Origin: Hormiphora californensis
Lineage: Eukaryota; Ctenophora; Tentaculata; Cydippida; Pleurobrachiidae
Assembly (NCBI GenBank): GCA_020137815.1
Contig: CM035354.1
Span: forward strand, 8,106,487 to 8,170,486
Direction of reading: 5' to 3'
Length of the DNA: 64,000 nt
The notes beneath the pieces were generated by a model. The model searched no databases, was not told the DNA's origin, and was given only the letters and a program-made list of their open reading frames with translations. Position numbers and translations under genes: made by a program. Positions 37,418-56,389 of this stretch are shown piece by piece (position 1 is the stretch's first letter; every line of letters begins with the position of its first letter).

Positions 37418-39235
37418 CCTCACGGAAATGAACAATATGTGTATCAGCTTGTTAGCACCAGTTGTTACCGCACAGGATTGTTTGTCTAGCGGCAATTGTT
37501 AATTGGTATACCTGTACTGTGTTCATTGAGCCCTTAGTACAGTGTGACACTAAGCGTGTTGCTTGTTGAGCGAGAGATCTCCTGTGAGTGCTTGCAGCTC
37601 ATTACACGCAGAAATTAGCAGACATATCTATACCGGCCTATGCATGAATAGTATTTTCACTCGTTCATCGAACTTCTAATCTATATCGGCAAATGTTGTT
37701 TGAACTCTGCTTTTGCCTTCATAGTACACGTGTAGGATGAGGTGCTGTGCAAGAAGTAAACACACCTTCAAATAAACACAGCTATAATGTCTTGATAGCC
37801 ATCAGTTTGTTGTGTTCTGTGATCGCCTTGGTGACATTTGCACCTGTACGAGCGAGATTGAGTTGTAGCAATACTACCTACTAATCACCCCCTCCCCATG
37901 ACACTAGGTGCCGGTATGTCGTGTGAAGGGTGCACCTACTTCTACCCAGCCCTTAGTATTGTAATCGCCCTGTTTGGAACACTACCCAACATTGTCCTCA
38001 CCCTCATCTACCTCTCTCTGGATAGACGTACCATCACAGACGGTCTAATGTTCATGTATTCACTGTTCAATGCTGCTACTTGCCTCCAGACCCTCCCTGT
38101 TGCTATCTCAATACTAGCTCCCATCCCCCTCAAGGCGTGCCCTGTTCTCCATCCCCTGTGGAGTATCACGACACAACTATCTACCCTGGTACTGATGGTG
38201 ATCTCAATAGACCTCTCCCTCCATGTGATCTACAAGTGCCCCAGAGCCAGCTCAAAACGTGTCCTAACAGTTCTACTAGCCTTGGTGGGCCTCACAATCC
38301 TCTTGGAGTTGAGCTCTCTCAAGTTTGTGGACAAGGTTCGTGACGTGGTGACAACTGACGGGTGGTGTACTTGGAGTTTTACTATGGAACTAGATGTGTT
38401 GAACTATCGTTACCTCAAGGGACTGATAACAATAATACTGCCCTGTTTCAGCGCTATCTCATGCGCCCTGACTCTGCTGTGTGTGTTAACTACGGTTAAC
38501 CCAAGGTTAACATATCTAGTTAGGGTTGTATCACTACTATGTGTGAGTTTCCTAGCCTATAACATCTTCCACGCTGTGACACTGATTAGAGAGGCAGTGG
38601 GTTACTTTGTTCAGAAATATGCCGATGAGGAGGGAACAGTGTTTCAGTATCATGAGAGTTCAGACTTCTTCATGCCCGCTCTCTGCTCAATGACTGCCCC
38701 GCTGATTATATTTATTGGTGATAGACAGCTACAGGAGAGATTGTTTTATTCAACTAGAACCAATGTTCAGGTTATAGGTGAAACAGCGTGAATTGTGAAA
38801 TGTAATGTGATGATCTGTACATCCAACCCAGTATTTGTAATTAACTAACCAAGGAGAAACAAACAAACAGACTGTCTTACCCATCCACTTGATAACAATG
38901 TGTTCATTATCCCGCATTTTCAGAGTTGATTTTACTGATTTAACAAACTTCCTAAAATCACTTCTATTGTCTGTCTGGAACACCCTAACATCACGCCTCC
39001 AGTTACGCTGTACATAACACTTGACGTTCATGTCAAACCTGGGATAGAGGGGGAGATGAGAGGAAGGGGGAGATGAGAGGAAGGGGGAGTCTGAACAAGG
39101 CTACTGCTAGGGAGATGAGAGGGAACTTTAACATAAACAATTTGAATGAACCGCAAACTATAATTACTTGGGTATGGGAGGGGCCTGTTTCATCTTGGAG
39201 GAAGGTCTGTCGTTAGCTTTAGGGTTCTTGGTCAT
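34326..39235 (-). CDS. PB1-ZZ domain protein (p62/NBR1-like, no UBA)
   Basis: Six exons join in phase: 39168-39235, 38881-39038, 35911-36009, 35329-35808, 34686-34882 and 34326-34463, giving about 379 aa. Residues about 24-110 form a PB1 domain: a basic first strand (MNVKCYVQRNWRRDVRVF) and an OPCA acidic motif DNTGDLVTLYSDLEF. It is therefore probably type I/II, able to pair both faces. Next is a ZZ-type zinc finger with CDVCDQTIVCTIRYKC, CEHC and CVRCY cysteines. The remainder is low-complexity and Pro/Ser-rich, with a PPTY motif (SAPPTYSDD). PB1 followed by ZZ is the arrangement of p62/SQSTM1 and NBR1, autophagy and signalling scaffolds. No C-terminal UBA domain is visible and the last exon ends KSHQLG. 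It could be a p62-like scaffold that does not bind ubiquitin, or a different PB1-ZZ family. A 7TM gene lies in intron 2. Confidence 0.8.
36541..36801. mobile_element. MITE-like foldback element with TA flanks
   Basis: About 29-bp imperfect terminal inverted repeats (AAAGTCCGATTTTTAATAAA at the left, GCATTATTAAAAATCG at the right) are flanked by TA on both sides. Internal second inverted repeats (TGATAAGATAAAGACTTG / CAAGTCTCTATCTTATCA) extend the hairpin. It is non-coding and lies in intron 2 of the PB1-ZZ gene. Confidence 0.65.
36857..36947. repeat. (GA)n microsatellite
   Basis: About 75 bp of nearly pure GA followed by degenerate GA. Not coding. Confidence 0.95.
37285..37421. repeat. (CT)n / CTAT-interrupted microsatellite
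   Basis: CT dinucleotides with regularly spaced CTATCT interruptions. Ser/Leu ORFs through it are artefacts. Confidence 0.93.
37916..38791 (+). CDS. Intronless seven-transmembrane (GPCR-like) receptor
   Basis: A single open exon encoding about 291 aa. Seven hydrophobic segments are visible: ALSIVIALFGTLPNIVLTL (TM1, with the conserved class A-type Asn), LMFMYSLFNAATCLQTLPVA, WSITTQLSTLVLMVISIDLS, LTVLLALVGLTILLE, LITIILPCFSAISCALTLLC, VSLLCVSFLAYNIF and PALCSMTAPLIIFIGD. A Cys before TM3 (KACPVL) and one in extracellular loop 2 (GWCTW) could form the usual disulfide. The DRY and NPxxY motifs are not canonical (IDLSLHV and TAPLIIF), so it is a divergent rhodopsin-like receptor; the ligand is unknown. 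I prefer the start MSCEGCTYF because an acceptor-like ACACTAG lies 8 bases upstream; MTLGAGMSC at 37898 is the alternative. It lies inside intron 2 of the PB1-ZZ gene, on the opposite strand. Confidence 0.75.
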   Translation: MSCEGCTYFYPALSIVIALFGTLPNIVLTLIYLSLDRRTITDGLMFMYSLFNAATCLQTLPVAISILAPIPLKACPVLHPLWSITTQLSTLVLMVISIDLSLHVIYKCPRASSKRVLTVLLALVGLTILLELSSLKFVDKVRDVVTTDGWCTWSFTMELDVLNYRYLKGLITIILPCFSAISCALTLLCVLTTVNPRLTYLVRVVSLLCVSFLAYNIFHAVTLIREAVGYFVQKYADEEGTVFQYHESSDFFMPALCSMTAPLIIFIGDRQLQERLFYSTRTNVQVIGETA

Positions 39236-39582
39236 GTCTTCCCAGACTTCCCCAACACACACTAACAGGAGCTAAAATAGTTGAAAATCAACAACAACAG
39301 GGAAAAACAAATGATTGGAATATTTCTGTCCACAAACAAGACCAAAATAGCCAACTGCAACAATTTCTATCCTCAATTTCTGCAACTATTCCTGAGCACT
39401 CTCTCTCTCACTCTCTCTCTCTCTCCCATATATTTGCATACAATGATTTACTTGCTTCTGAGTATCAGGCAAACTACAAAAGATCTCTGAGAGAATGTGA
39501 GTGTAAGACAAAGCCTGCTCTATTTTAGAAATGACAGAGAGGATAATAACCGAACCAAGGAAAATCGGCACTGTGAGAAGTG

Positions 39583-39686
<104 letters not shown>

Positions 39687-40509
39687 TGCATAATTGGATC
39701 ACCAATTTCCTCCTCCAACAACTGTCTCTCATTGACGAGCGGTCAAGCTATCGTTTATCCAACAAATACCAAATCACACACGTCACACTGACCCTCCCAA
39801 CAACACTACTCACTGGTATTACACAGCATCACACTGTGAAAATACACTCCTCCTCCTTTAGCTAGCGTTATAGAAGATAATGAGCCTCTCAACACCTCCC
39901 GTGAACATCTCCCATGTCACTTCCTGGTTATCTGAGGGAGAGAGTTAATTAAAAGGGAGCCCATTAGTGTGTTGTTGTAATGGAGGTGTGTCTGTTGTAA
40001 TGGACTTGTATTGTAATCAGTTGGTCATGTTCAATCCTGGTAACGAGGTTACCCCTCCCTTGCCGGGATGAATCGCACCCTATGAAGGTTGCAATGAGGA
40101 GTTATTTCGTAGCCAAGCTCACTCCTAGTCCTGGTTCCCATATCAATTCATCTTTCTTGGTCTGCAAGGTCTGTATCTTGGAGAAAGCTTGTTTTGGGGT
40201 TAGGGCCTGTAAACCATTCCGAACTTAACACCCTAACAAATTCAAATAACCCAGAATATCACAGATATCTGCTGCCCCTATTCCCTTCCATCTCACCCAT
40301 ACACAATAACCAATTCCCGGATCGATCGATGGTAGAATATGTAAACTCGTTATCTCACATTTTGGGAAAATTTGACGCCAAATAACAACAAAACAATTAA
40401 AAGGGTGTACCCGTGTCTCACAGGTGTGTCGTGCTGGTTGTTTTATTAACAGACACAGAGTTGGTGGTGAAACAGGGGAGGGGGCTATCCAAAATAAAAA
40501 CAGGACTCC

Positions 40510-40511
<2 letters not shown>

Positions 40512-40605
<94 letters not shown>
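40512..40605. repeat. (CA)n microsatellite
   Basis: About 92 bp of uninterrupted CA. Confidence 0.97.
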
Positions 40606-40606
<1 letters not shown>

Positions 40607-41081
40607 CGAATTAAGTTTTTTAGGCTGCAGTAGTATAGCGGACACACGCACCCAAATTCTCTCATCGTTGTAGAACCCTAATACACTGTCTTTAATATTG
40701 GTTATTTACTGTCTTTTCGAGCACTTTCCGCTTCGCCCTAATTAGTCCATACTGTAGTTTACATATTGATACACAACAATACATTGGGATTAGCCCAAGA
40801 TTTAATCTTTCAATATCTCTCTCTCCTCTCTCTTTCTCTAGCTCTCTCTCTTTCTCTCTCTATCTCCCTCTCTTTCTCTAGCTCTCTCTCTCTCTCTTTC
40901 TCTCTCTTCAGAGACATTACTACAGCCCTCTCTCACACACAAACAAACAAACGGACAGTCTATTAGTAAATGAAAATAAATAGAATGCTCACTCACACAC
41001 ACACACACTTGACCCACACTTCACCCCCTAACAGAAGGAAGCAAAGAGAGCCACACACACACACTATCCACTAATATGTGT

Positions 41082-48680
<7,599 letters not shown>

Positions 48681-49771
48681 CAGTTCAAATTTTTCTCAAC
48701 TTTTAACCATGGTACTATTGGGAATAGTTTTTTAGATACATACTCCATTAAAATTTCAATGGTTAACAAGATCCAAACTTCGAAGTTTCAGTAGGCAGTA
48801 GTCTGCTGTCTGTAGTTCACAATATTTCTTGAGTTGTAAAATGTAAAGTGATGAAATGTTAGACAATTTAAAGCTTAATTAATTACTAAGCAAGTTTGGC
48901 ATCGTTATTAGGAGCAATAGCCTTCGCACTAACAGCGGAAGCTGCATTTTACCATGTGCGGACTGCTTTGTACCCTAGGCAGTAGGCACTGGCCACTAGG
49001 TACTCGATTTTAGTGCATTAAAATGAGTTTACAAAGAGCAATAATTGTGACAGCTTGTAGCCCGTAACAGGAGGCTACAGCAGCAACGATCGACGGACCG
49101 GCAGCCGCTTGCGTTTGAATTTTTTAAAGTGCGAAGACAAAAAACGACTTGATGGATTTGAATTTTGTCTTTTTTTTTAAATAATTTTTCGTTTTCACGT
49201 CGCGCGGCGTCGTTCGTTTAAGCGCGGATTATATTTGCGCGTACGAAAAAATGGCCCCAATTTTGCTTTCATTTGTATTGGGGCTGGGACTGTCAGAGTA
49301 TTGGCCTGAAACTGTCAGGCTGACAGGGCTGATTAAATTAAAAAGAGACAGCTTGTTTAACCGGGTACTTTCGAAATAATTGTAAAAGTAATAATCATGG
49401 CACAAGCACGACTTCTCAAAACAGTACAAATTCAGATAAAGCTCTAGATAACGATCCTTCGAACTTCATTCCCACCTCACAGTCACAAATACGAAACATT
49501 TACAACGAAAAAAAGAAATAACAAATACTTCAGAGTTTTAAAAACGGTGATAAAACGATACTAAAACGTTGTATAACATTGAAACTGAAATGTGCGAGAT
49601 TCCTCATCATTCACCCCTCATCTTTTCCACCTGGGAAAAGAAATGCGTGTTAGAGAGGAATAAACATCAAGATTTATGGTACATAGTTTCAAAACAGGAT
49701 GATTGCTATTCACCGAGGGATGGGGAGGGGCTGATGGGGCCGGGGGCTGATGGGAGAGGAGGGAGGATCTA
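48681..49771. other. Intergenic region upstream of MEK
   Basis: No gene seen. It should contain the MEK promoter. A CpG-rich patch (CGTCGCGCGGCGTCG near 49198-49212) lies about 0.5 kb upstream of the MEK start, beside a poly-T/A tract. The 3' end of the next minus-strand gene is at 49772. Confidence 0.5.
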
Positions 49772-52700
49772 TTATTTACCTTTCTTTTTTATCTTCTTCA
49801 TAGTCGACAGTCGTCCAATAATATTCTCTACCTGCCCAATCTTCCTGATTTTCACTGATATTTGGTAAGGAGTCAAACCTGGGGATAAAATAGGATATTA
49901 GGAGTTGTTGAGTAACAACAAATAAGGAGAGAGGTTGAATTGGGAAATAAACTCTCTCTGAACTCTCTTTGCTCTCACCTTGGTTGGAGTGGATGGGTGG
50001 GTTAGGTTTCGGTGTCACCTCCTTATACGTCATACCAGGCCGCTTCCCCTTCCCCAGACCCCCTCCTCCACCTCCCTTCCTCGGGTAGTTCTTCTTAACA
50101 GTCAGAGGTAGATCCATGAGCCTCCCTTGAGGTGCGTAACACGAGTACTTGTTGTATCTGGACACCGTCCCATTAGTGGGAGGTATTTGGCTGTTCATGA
50201 AGCGATCAAAACTGGGATCATTAGAAGTCCTGATCTGTTCCATCAACCTCCCATACGCATCTGATGACCTCATTGTTCTAACATTCTCTCCTATTGGGGT
50301 AATGTTGGGTACAGGCTCCACCAGAACAGGCCTCAACCTCCTTGGGTGGCTGGTGTGCCCATCTGTCTGTGTGGTGACATCCCTTGGGCTCCTGTTAGGA
50401 CGGGGGTAACAGAGGAAGGGAAGGGAAGGTTCAAATGCAGGGTAGACTGTGTTATGGGCAGGGAACTGTGTCAGTATACTGCGACGTTGTGTTGCTAATC
50501 TGGCATACCCTGACCCGTGGGACCTGGAGACCTTCCTAGCACTGAGCAGTGGTTCTACTAACACACTATCTGCAGGTGCGAGACAGTGAGAGGAGGCGTA
50601 ACTGAGGGTGGTCTGACAGGCTATAGGTCGGACACTATCCTGTCTCTGGACAATGTAAGATGTAGTGGGTGCTGTCACCTCTACAGCTAGACATGTGGAA
50701 GAGTGGGGGTACTGGGTCTGGACGGTGCGATGTTCCACCGCTATCACCCTCCTACCTCCCTCCATCCAGGACGAACTGTCCAACCTTTTATCTGCCTCAA
50801 ATGAGGAGGGACCAGGAGGTTGCTCAAAATAACAATCGTATATAGATTGTTGGGGTGGACTCCACCCTCCACCCTCCTCCATGTTCCAGGGTTGGAAGTT
50901 CTCAAAACTCTCGTGGGGTGTCCGCCCTGTACCCGGTACCCCTCCCCTCCACTGCCACCCCTCGTCTCCCCTCTCTGCAGACTCATTACTGTTCTCATGG
51001 TAGCTAGACATCCTCCCGTAACTTGGTTTAGGTCGGATCAGATTGGAGGAGTGAGCCAGGGGAACCTTGATTAGATCATCTAGGTTGGAGAAGAGATGCC
51101 CAGTGTGATCTATATGGTACCCCGGTCCTGGTACCTCCCCAGCGAGGGAGGGGAATGAGGTCGAGGGTTGGAGGACATCATTGAACAACTTCTCAGTTTC
51201 ATTCAGGTTGGATCTGGATGTGGTCTTGTCAGATCCAAAGGAGCACTCTCGGGACTGTTTACCATCATTCTTCAACTCAGGCTGCTGCAGAGAGATGTTA
51301 CCCTCTCTCTCCCCATCCTCCTGCTCAATAACCACTTCCTCATGTTGGACTACTGTCTCAGGTCCGGGTGGTGTTACTACAGGTTTGGGGTGTCTGGAGG
51401 GGGAGGGTGTCACGTGTCTGGGGTGTTTAGAGGGTGTCACAGCAGGTTTCACAGCAGGTTTAGTTGGTGACACTTTCTCTCCCTGGTTGTATATCTCCTG
51501 ATCACTCATCGGGAAGGGAACCCTCACCACCTCCTTCTCACTGACTTCAGGCTTGGCCGGTGGTGTGGAAGATGGAGTTGTGTTAGACTTGCTCTTTTTA
51601 AACATCTCTAACACAATGTTAAACACGTTAGCTGACGGGTCCGTGTTTCCCTGTAGTGCCAGTTTGAACAACTTGTACATCAGCTCAGTGTCCTCTAATG
51701 TCTTGATGCTAGCTGATTCTATCAACCTATCAATTGCTGACGTCACTTCAGGGTCTGACTCCTCCCCTTCAGTATCCTGACTAGTTGTGGGAGTTTCAGT
51801 TTCTGTTGCGGAGGACCAAGTAGCTTTAGGTGGGGAAAAGGGGCAGGTTAGTTCTGCAGCTGTATCAAAATCAGTTTCCTCGGTGTCAGGGAATCTCGGA
51901 GGTGGGAAGGATTTCCTGTGGCCTGCTTGCATTCTTCTACTGTACACAAACTTGGGACGAATAGTACTTCTCATGCGAGGTTTGGGTTCGAACCTAAGGA
52001 GTGGGGAATCGTCTTGTGGCTCCTGTTTCACCCTAATATCACCCATTAGATCAGGAACATCAATATCCTCAAACTCAACAGGTTCCTCTTTGATAAGGGG
52101 TGTCACTCCTAGGTTCCTCAACTTCTTAACCCTCTTCTTGAATATCTCAATCATCTGGTCGCTGTCTATTGGCTCCTCTTTCACCTTCACCCCTCCATCA
52201 GTTGATGTTGGGTCAGGGTGTTCTGATGTCGGGTCAGGTTGTTCCAGAAGGGTGGGTGATGATGGGGCGAGAGGAGGGCTGGGTTGAGTACCTCCTGTTG
52301 ACTCGAATATCTCCTGTTTTATTGAGATAGGTACCACTTTCTCATTCTTCTTTTTCTTCTTCTTCCTTCTCCTCATTGTATATGGTTCTCTGACTGCACC
52401 ACTCCCTCCTCTCTCCACCTCCTCCAGATACCCATTCTCCTCTACATACCCATTCTCCACTATCTCTTCCTTTATATCATCCTCTATAATCCAAGCAAAT
52501 GACTGAGAGTAAGGTTTCCCAGCCCCCAGACTGGAACACTGTCCCTCTCTCCTCTCTAACACCTCCCTCCACTTGCTCTCTTTAGCCCCACTGGGATACC
52601 GCTCCTCTAACCACGACCTGGTGTCGTCATCCAGCCTCTCTCGCCGGATACATATCTCTATCCTCCTTCTCTTTCTACTACCCTCCCTTCGCTCATACAT

Positions 52701-53306
52701 GGGTCGGTGAGACTTGGAGGGAGACCTCATTCTCACATCCCCATCTTCATCTATATCCTCTCTGGATTCTCGGTGGAGATTCTGTAGGTATGTCCGGGCC
52801 CTGTCTAACAGAATACTCGGGTCTTTCACATCCTCCTGGCTATAGAAATGGGGGTCGAAATGTGGTGAGTTGTACTGCCCCTCAGTGTTCCCTTCTGCGT
52901 AGTATGAGTACAGACCGAACTGGTAGGATGACAGGTCGACGGGTTCATTGCCTGTTCGGGTACCTCTACCAGCAGCGAACCTGCCGGGAGGTGGAGGGTG
53001 TCGTGTGGGGGATGAAGGAGGACTGATTGGTTCTGGTTTTATCATCAGCACACCGGGTATAAACTCTCGACCTGAAAGCAAAGAGAAAAGTATTAGACAC
53101 ATAGAATTAGAATAAGACACTCCCCCTCCCCTAAATATCACACTAACATTACCTGTTGTTGACACTGTGTTATCCCCTGCTGTAGTGTCCCCCTCTGTAG
53201 AGACTGGAGGTGTAGTCTGCATAGCCACAAAACTATCTGATCGTCCCAGTGGAGGGAGGCCATCTGATCGTCCCAGTGGAGGGAGGTTATCTGGTTCATT
53301 TGCCAT
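49772..53306 (-). CDS. Unrecognised ~1,117-aa disordered nuclear-type protein with SUMO motifs
   Basis: I do not recognise this protein. Three exons are in phase: 53153-53306, 49979-53071 and 49772-49878. It starts MANEPDNLPPLGRSD, 10 bases after an acceptor-like CTCTTGCAG. It is largely low-complexity, Pro/Ser/Glu-rich and basic in patches (SRKRRRIEI and MRRRKKKKKK look like nuclear localisation signals). Six sumoylation-consensus sites of the form hydrophobic-Lys-x-Glu appear in the first ~400 residues (MIKPEP, DIKEEI, SIKQEI, KVKEEP, LIKEEP, RVKQEP), three followed by Pro. A short structured helix region reads TELMYKLFKLALQGN and NIVLEMFKKS. The end LTPYQISVKIRKIGQVEN...KKIKKKGK is the frame demanded by the splice phase; the competing frame FDSLPNISENQED is out of phase. 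A transcription or chromatin role is a guess from composition. Confidence 0.75.
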
Positions 53307-53559
53307 GCACCGCTTCCTGCAAGAGGGTAGCAACTAAGTTGTGTGCGCGCGGCACTTTTTAGACACCCAATAGCTGACAACAGTGATCTCGCAACATACA
53401 AAACTTATCAAAACTAGCAATACAAAACACTTTAGATTCACTCAGATCGGGGTGCCTCACTTTAAAAAACACACTCCAGCCAGCTGGAATTAATCAGAAT
53501 TCAAACAGAAAAACATTTAAACGAAGATAAAACATCTAAAAACTAATCTCCCATCTCTC

Positions 53560-54467
53560 TCAGTCGCTACTGCTCGCATCGGAGTCTGTGCTCTGAGGAT
53601 TGCTTTCAGTCATTGGCGGGGCGGGTTGATCAGGGTTGTCTAGATATACAGGGTCTAACCCCTCCATCTGCATTTTAACATGTAGTGCAGCAGGTGGAAT
53701 TCCTACTGTCACCATCTTGAAATATTTAGCGTAGCGAGGATCCTTACTGACTGGAACAAAATCTAGGGGAGGAAGGAAGGGTTTAGATAGGAAAAATTGA
53801 GTAAACCTTGTTGGGGATTAAAGAACGCAAGTTATGTGAGTTTGATATTTTGTTTAGTACCTGGTTGTGCAGGTACCTCCTCTACTACAGTAGTCTCCCC
53901 ATCCTGCTCTACAGTACTAGAGGGTGCAGGGGGTGCTGCTGGGGCAGGGGGTGCAGGTGGAGCATTAGGAGGGGGTGCAGGGGCTGCTTCTGTTGGCTGT
54001 GTTGTTTCTGGTGCTGCAGTTACCCCTTCTAGTTCAGGAATACTGGCCAATTTAGCTTCTAGTAGGAGAAGCGTTGTTTCGATCTGTCTAGACCGTCTGT
54101 CTATCTCCATCAAACCACTCTCTGCTCTACACGCGAAATTGTTTAGTAGACCGGTCATCTGTGGAAGAGAGGGGTATTATAATAGGAGGGAGAGAGAGGT
54201 CCACATAATAATAAAATGGTCCTGAATATGGCGATACCTGGTCCTGAATATGGCGATACCTCCAGACCAAAAGGGGATAATTCACATCAATCGAATCAAA
54301 ATTAACCCAAAGAAAGCAACATTGGTCCCATTAGTAGAACACTACAGTAAAACACACACCTGTATAACGAAGTGGTTAATGTAGGCTAGGGTTCGTTTCT
54401 GCTGGAGTGGCTCTAATAACTTCAGGTCCACTTTCTGGCCTATTATGGGCACTCCATCTGCGTCCAT
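53560..54467 (-). CDS. WASHC3: WASH complex subunit 3 (CCDC53)
   Basis: WASHC3 is a small coiled-coil core subunit of the WASH complex, which nucleates Arp2/3 actin on endosomes. Exons are 54360-54467, 53861-54158 and 53560-53762, all in phase, giving about 202 aa (human 194). The start MDADGVPIIGQKVDL is close to the vertebrate MDEDGLPLMGSGIDL. The conserved helix QQKRTLAYINHFVIQ and coiled coil RRSRQIETTLLLLEAKLASI follow, then a Pro/Ala-rich linker. The signature KDPRYAKYFKMVTVGIP with EGLDP and an acidic Ser/Asp tail ends it. It is the middle member of a closely spaced minus-strand run (ATP5PB, WASHC3, SUMO-motif gene), with gaps of about 360 and 240 bp. Confidence 0.95.
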
Positions 54468-54607
54468 TATATAGTGCCACTGTTATACCCCACACACACA
54501 GTAGTTAGGCGGGGAGTCTTCCTATCTACATACTTAACATGCTACAGTGGAGGGAGAGAGAGTGAAGGGGGGGGGGCTAGGGATTGAAAGCCAGGGGCCC
54601 TAGTTTT

Positions 54608-54677
54608 TACACCCCCTCACCAGTCCCCTTGCTCCCCAGGCTATAGTCTATGACAAGGGGACTGGTGAGGGGGTGTA
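54608..54677. repeat. Perfect 24-bp inverted repeat with 22-nt loop
   Basis: The arms TACACCCCCTCACCAGTCCC (continuing CTTG) at 54608-54631 and their exact complement at 54654-54677 form a hairpin the size of a small-RNA precursor. It lies between ATP5PB and WASHC3. Confidence 0.85.
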
Positions 54678-54824
54678 TCTGGATAGTTGGACACAAAATA
54701 GAGCTACTCTTCTTCAAAACTGTGACACACAATGTAGACATTTAGAAAAGACACATATCACATCACTAGTTTCTCTCTCACTCTCTCTCTTTATAAATTA
54801 GTGTCCGAAGGGGATTTAACAGAA

Positions 54825-56089
54825 TCACTGGGAGAGCATGCCAAGTGAAGCAATACACTGGTTGATATTGGCCTCCTCTTGTTCTGGGGTAATACTGGCA
54901 ATAACCTCGCTCTCCAGCCAGCCGATAATGTGGTCCCTGATAAACGCTTTCTTTGTGTTCTCCAGTTCAACCTGGGAGAGGGAGGGGAGGGGGTTACTGG
55001 GGGAGGATGAAGGAGGGGGTTAGTGAGCCCTGACTGAGATGTGAGAGTGATGGTGAAACGGGAGGGGGAGTTGGAGTGATGCTGTGAGAGTACTCTCAGA
55101 GTAGACGGGACAACTAATGAAGAATATGATTGCATTGATGTATAGAGCAGCACAAGACAATATAATGAAACCCCCAAATACAAATGAAATATAGCTTCTG
55201 CAGAACAAACCAACATGACCTCTTTCTCACATGCAAACACACATGAATGGTGGGTAATAGCACTATGTACCTGGTAGTCGAGTCGTTTCTTGACCTCTAC
55301 TGAGACCTGTTTAATCCTCCTCCTGTATTCTGCCTCTACCTCCAAGTCAGCCAACTCTCTCTTGATATCGAAGATATCGGAGGAAGCAGCGAGGGAGGCA
55401 ACAGCGGCCTTCTCCTCAGCGATGGCATCTGTGTAGGCCTGCATCTGGATCTGCTTACCTGGAGGAGATGTGGAATCATTGGAAAGTAGGAAAAAGAAGA
55501 ACGATTTTACTAAAAATAATTAGGGAGGGTTGACTTGCTGGACCCTCTGACTGAGCCCCGGTTATAAGATAACAAGGGGAGTGGTGATGTATAACATACC
55601 TTCACTCATGGTAGCCTCGATGTTGGCGGTATATTTATCAAGAGCCTGGATAGCAATGGGGCCAATCTTGGTGGCAAGACCGTAGGTGCAACTGAACAGG
55701 AAAAATCCAGCAAGAACCTGGCAAACAGAAATTAATGATAACCTCCGAATAATTAACTTTTGACTTGGTGTAATTCCCACGATATTAGGCAAGATAACAA
55801 ATAACTCTTTCTTACATCAGCATCAAGGACGACCATTTCCTTGCTGACTGCGGTGGCAGTAAGACCAGCAGTAAGGATAGCCATTCCAGTCTGGCCCTGA
55901 GTCATACCTCCCTGTTTAGGGGCCTCAGCTACATCTGAAGGGGTGAAGAATATGTTAAACCTCACAAATGGCATCGTGTTAGATTATTGTTCAGAGATTC
56001 TTCTTACCAGAGGCAAATCGAGCAGATGCAGAGAAGATGGGGAGTTTAGAACCCTGTCGGGCGGCCAGCATACAAGTTCTGCTCAACAT
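54825..56089 (-). CDS. ATP5PB: Mitochondrial ATP synthase peripheral stalk subunit b
   Basis: Subunit b links F1 to Fo as the peripheral stalk of mitochondrial ATP synthase. Five exons are in phase: 56008-56089, 55816-55934, 55600-55717, 55271-55458 and 54825-54971, giving about 217 aa. The N-terminus MLSRTCMLAARQGSKLPIFS is a typical Arg-rich, acid-free mitochondrial presequence. A hydrophobic hairpin follows (GLTATAVSKEMVVLDAD, VLAGFFLFSCTYGLATKIG). The long charged helix (DIFDIKRELADLEVEAEYRR, KKRLDYQVELENTKKAF) and the end ITPEQEEANINQCIASLGML match the metazoan family. An acceptor-like CTTCATTAG lies four bases before the ATG. Confidence 0.94.
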
Positions 56090-56389
56090 CTTGCTAATGA
56101 AGGAACATATTATTCAGTTTGGACGAACTGATAATATTTCTATTCCATTTCAATTATTTGACCCGGTTATCACAGTTTGATCAACTATCAAGACAGCACT
56201 TTGGTAGGTTTACGGTCAAATTTTAGATCTCAGAGGTATGAATATGGTTGGGATTGGGCCCTAGGCTCTTTAATGAGCTAACAACAACTTTAAATTAGCA
56301 AAATCAGTGGTTTAGTCGCTAGAACAAGGTACTTTTAAGGCTCCTTTAAATAAACTATTAGCCGCCTATATTGTAATACAGGGTGTCCC

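Noticed and set aside
49776-49878. C-terminal frame FDSLPNISENQED for the SUMO-motif gene
   Set aside because: It is out of phase with the preceding donor. The phase-consistent frame LTPYQISVKIRKIG is open to a stop.
51980-51995. tRNA-like GGTTCGAACC box
   Set aside because: It lies inside a long coding exon and no A box or cloverleaf partner was found. I found no convincing tRNA or rRNA anywhere in the window.
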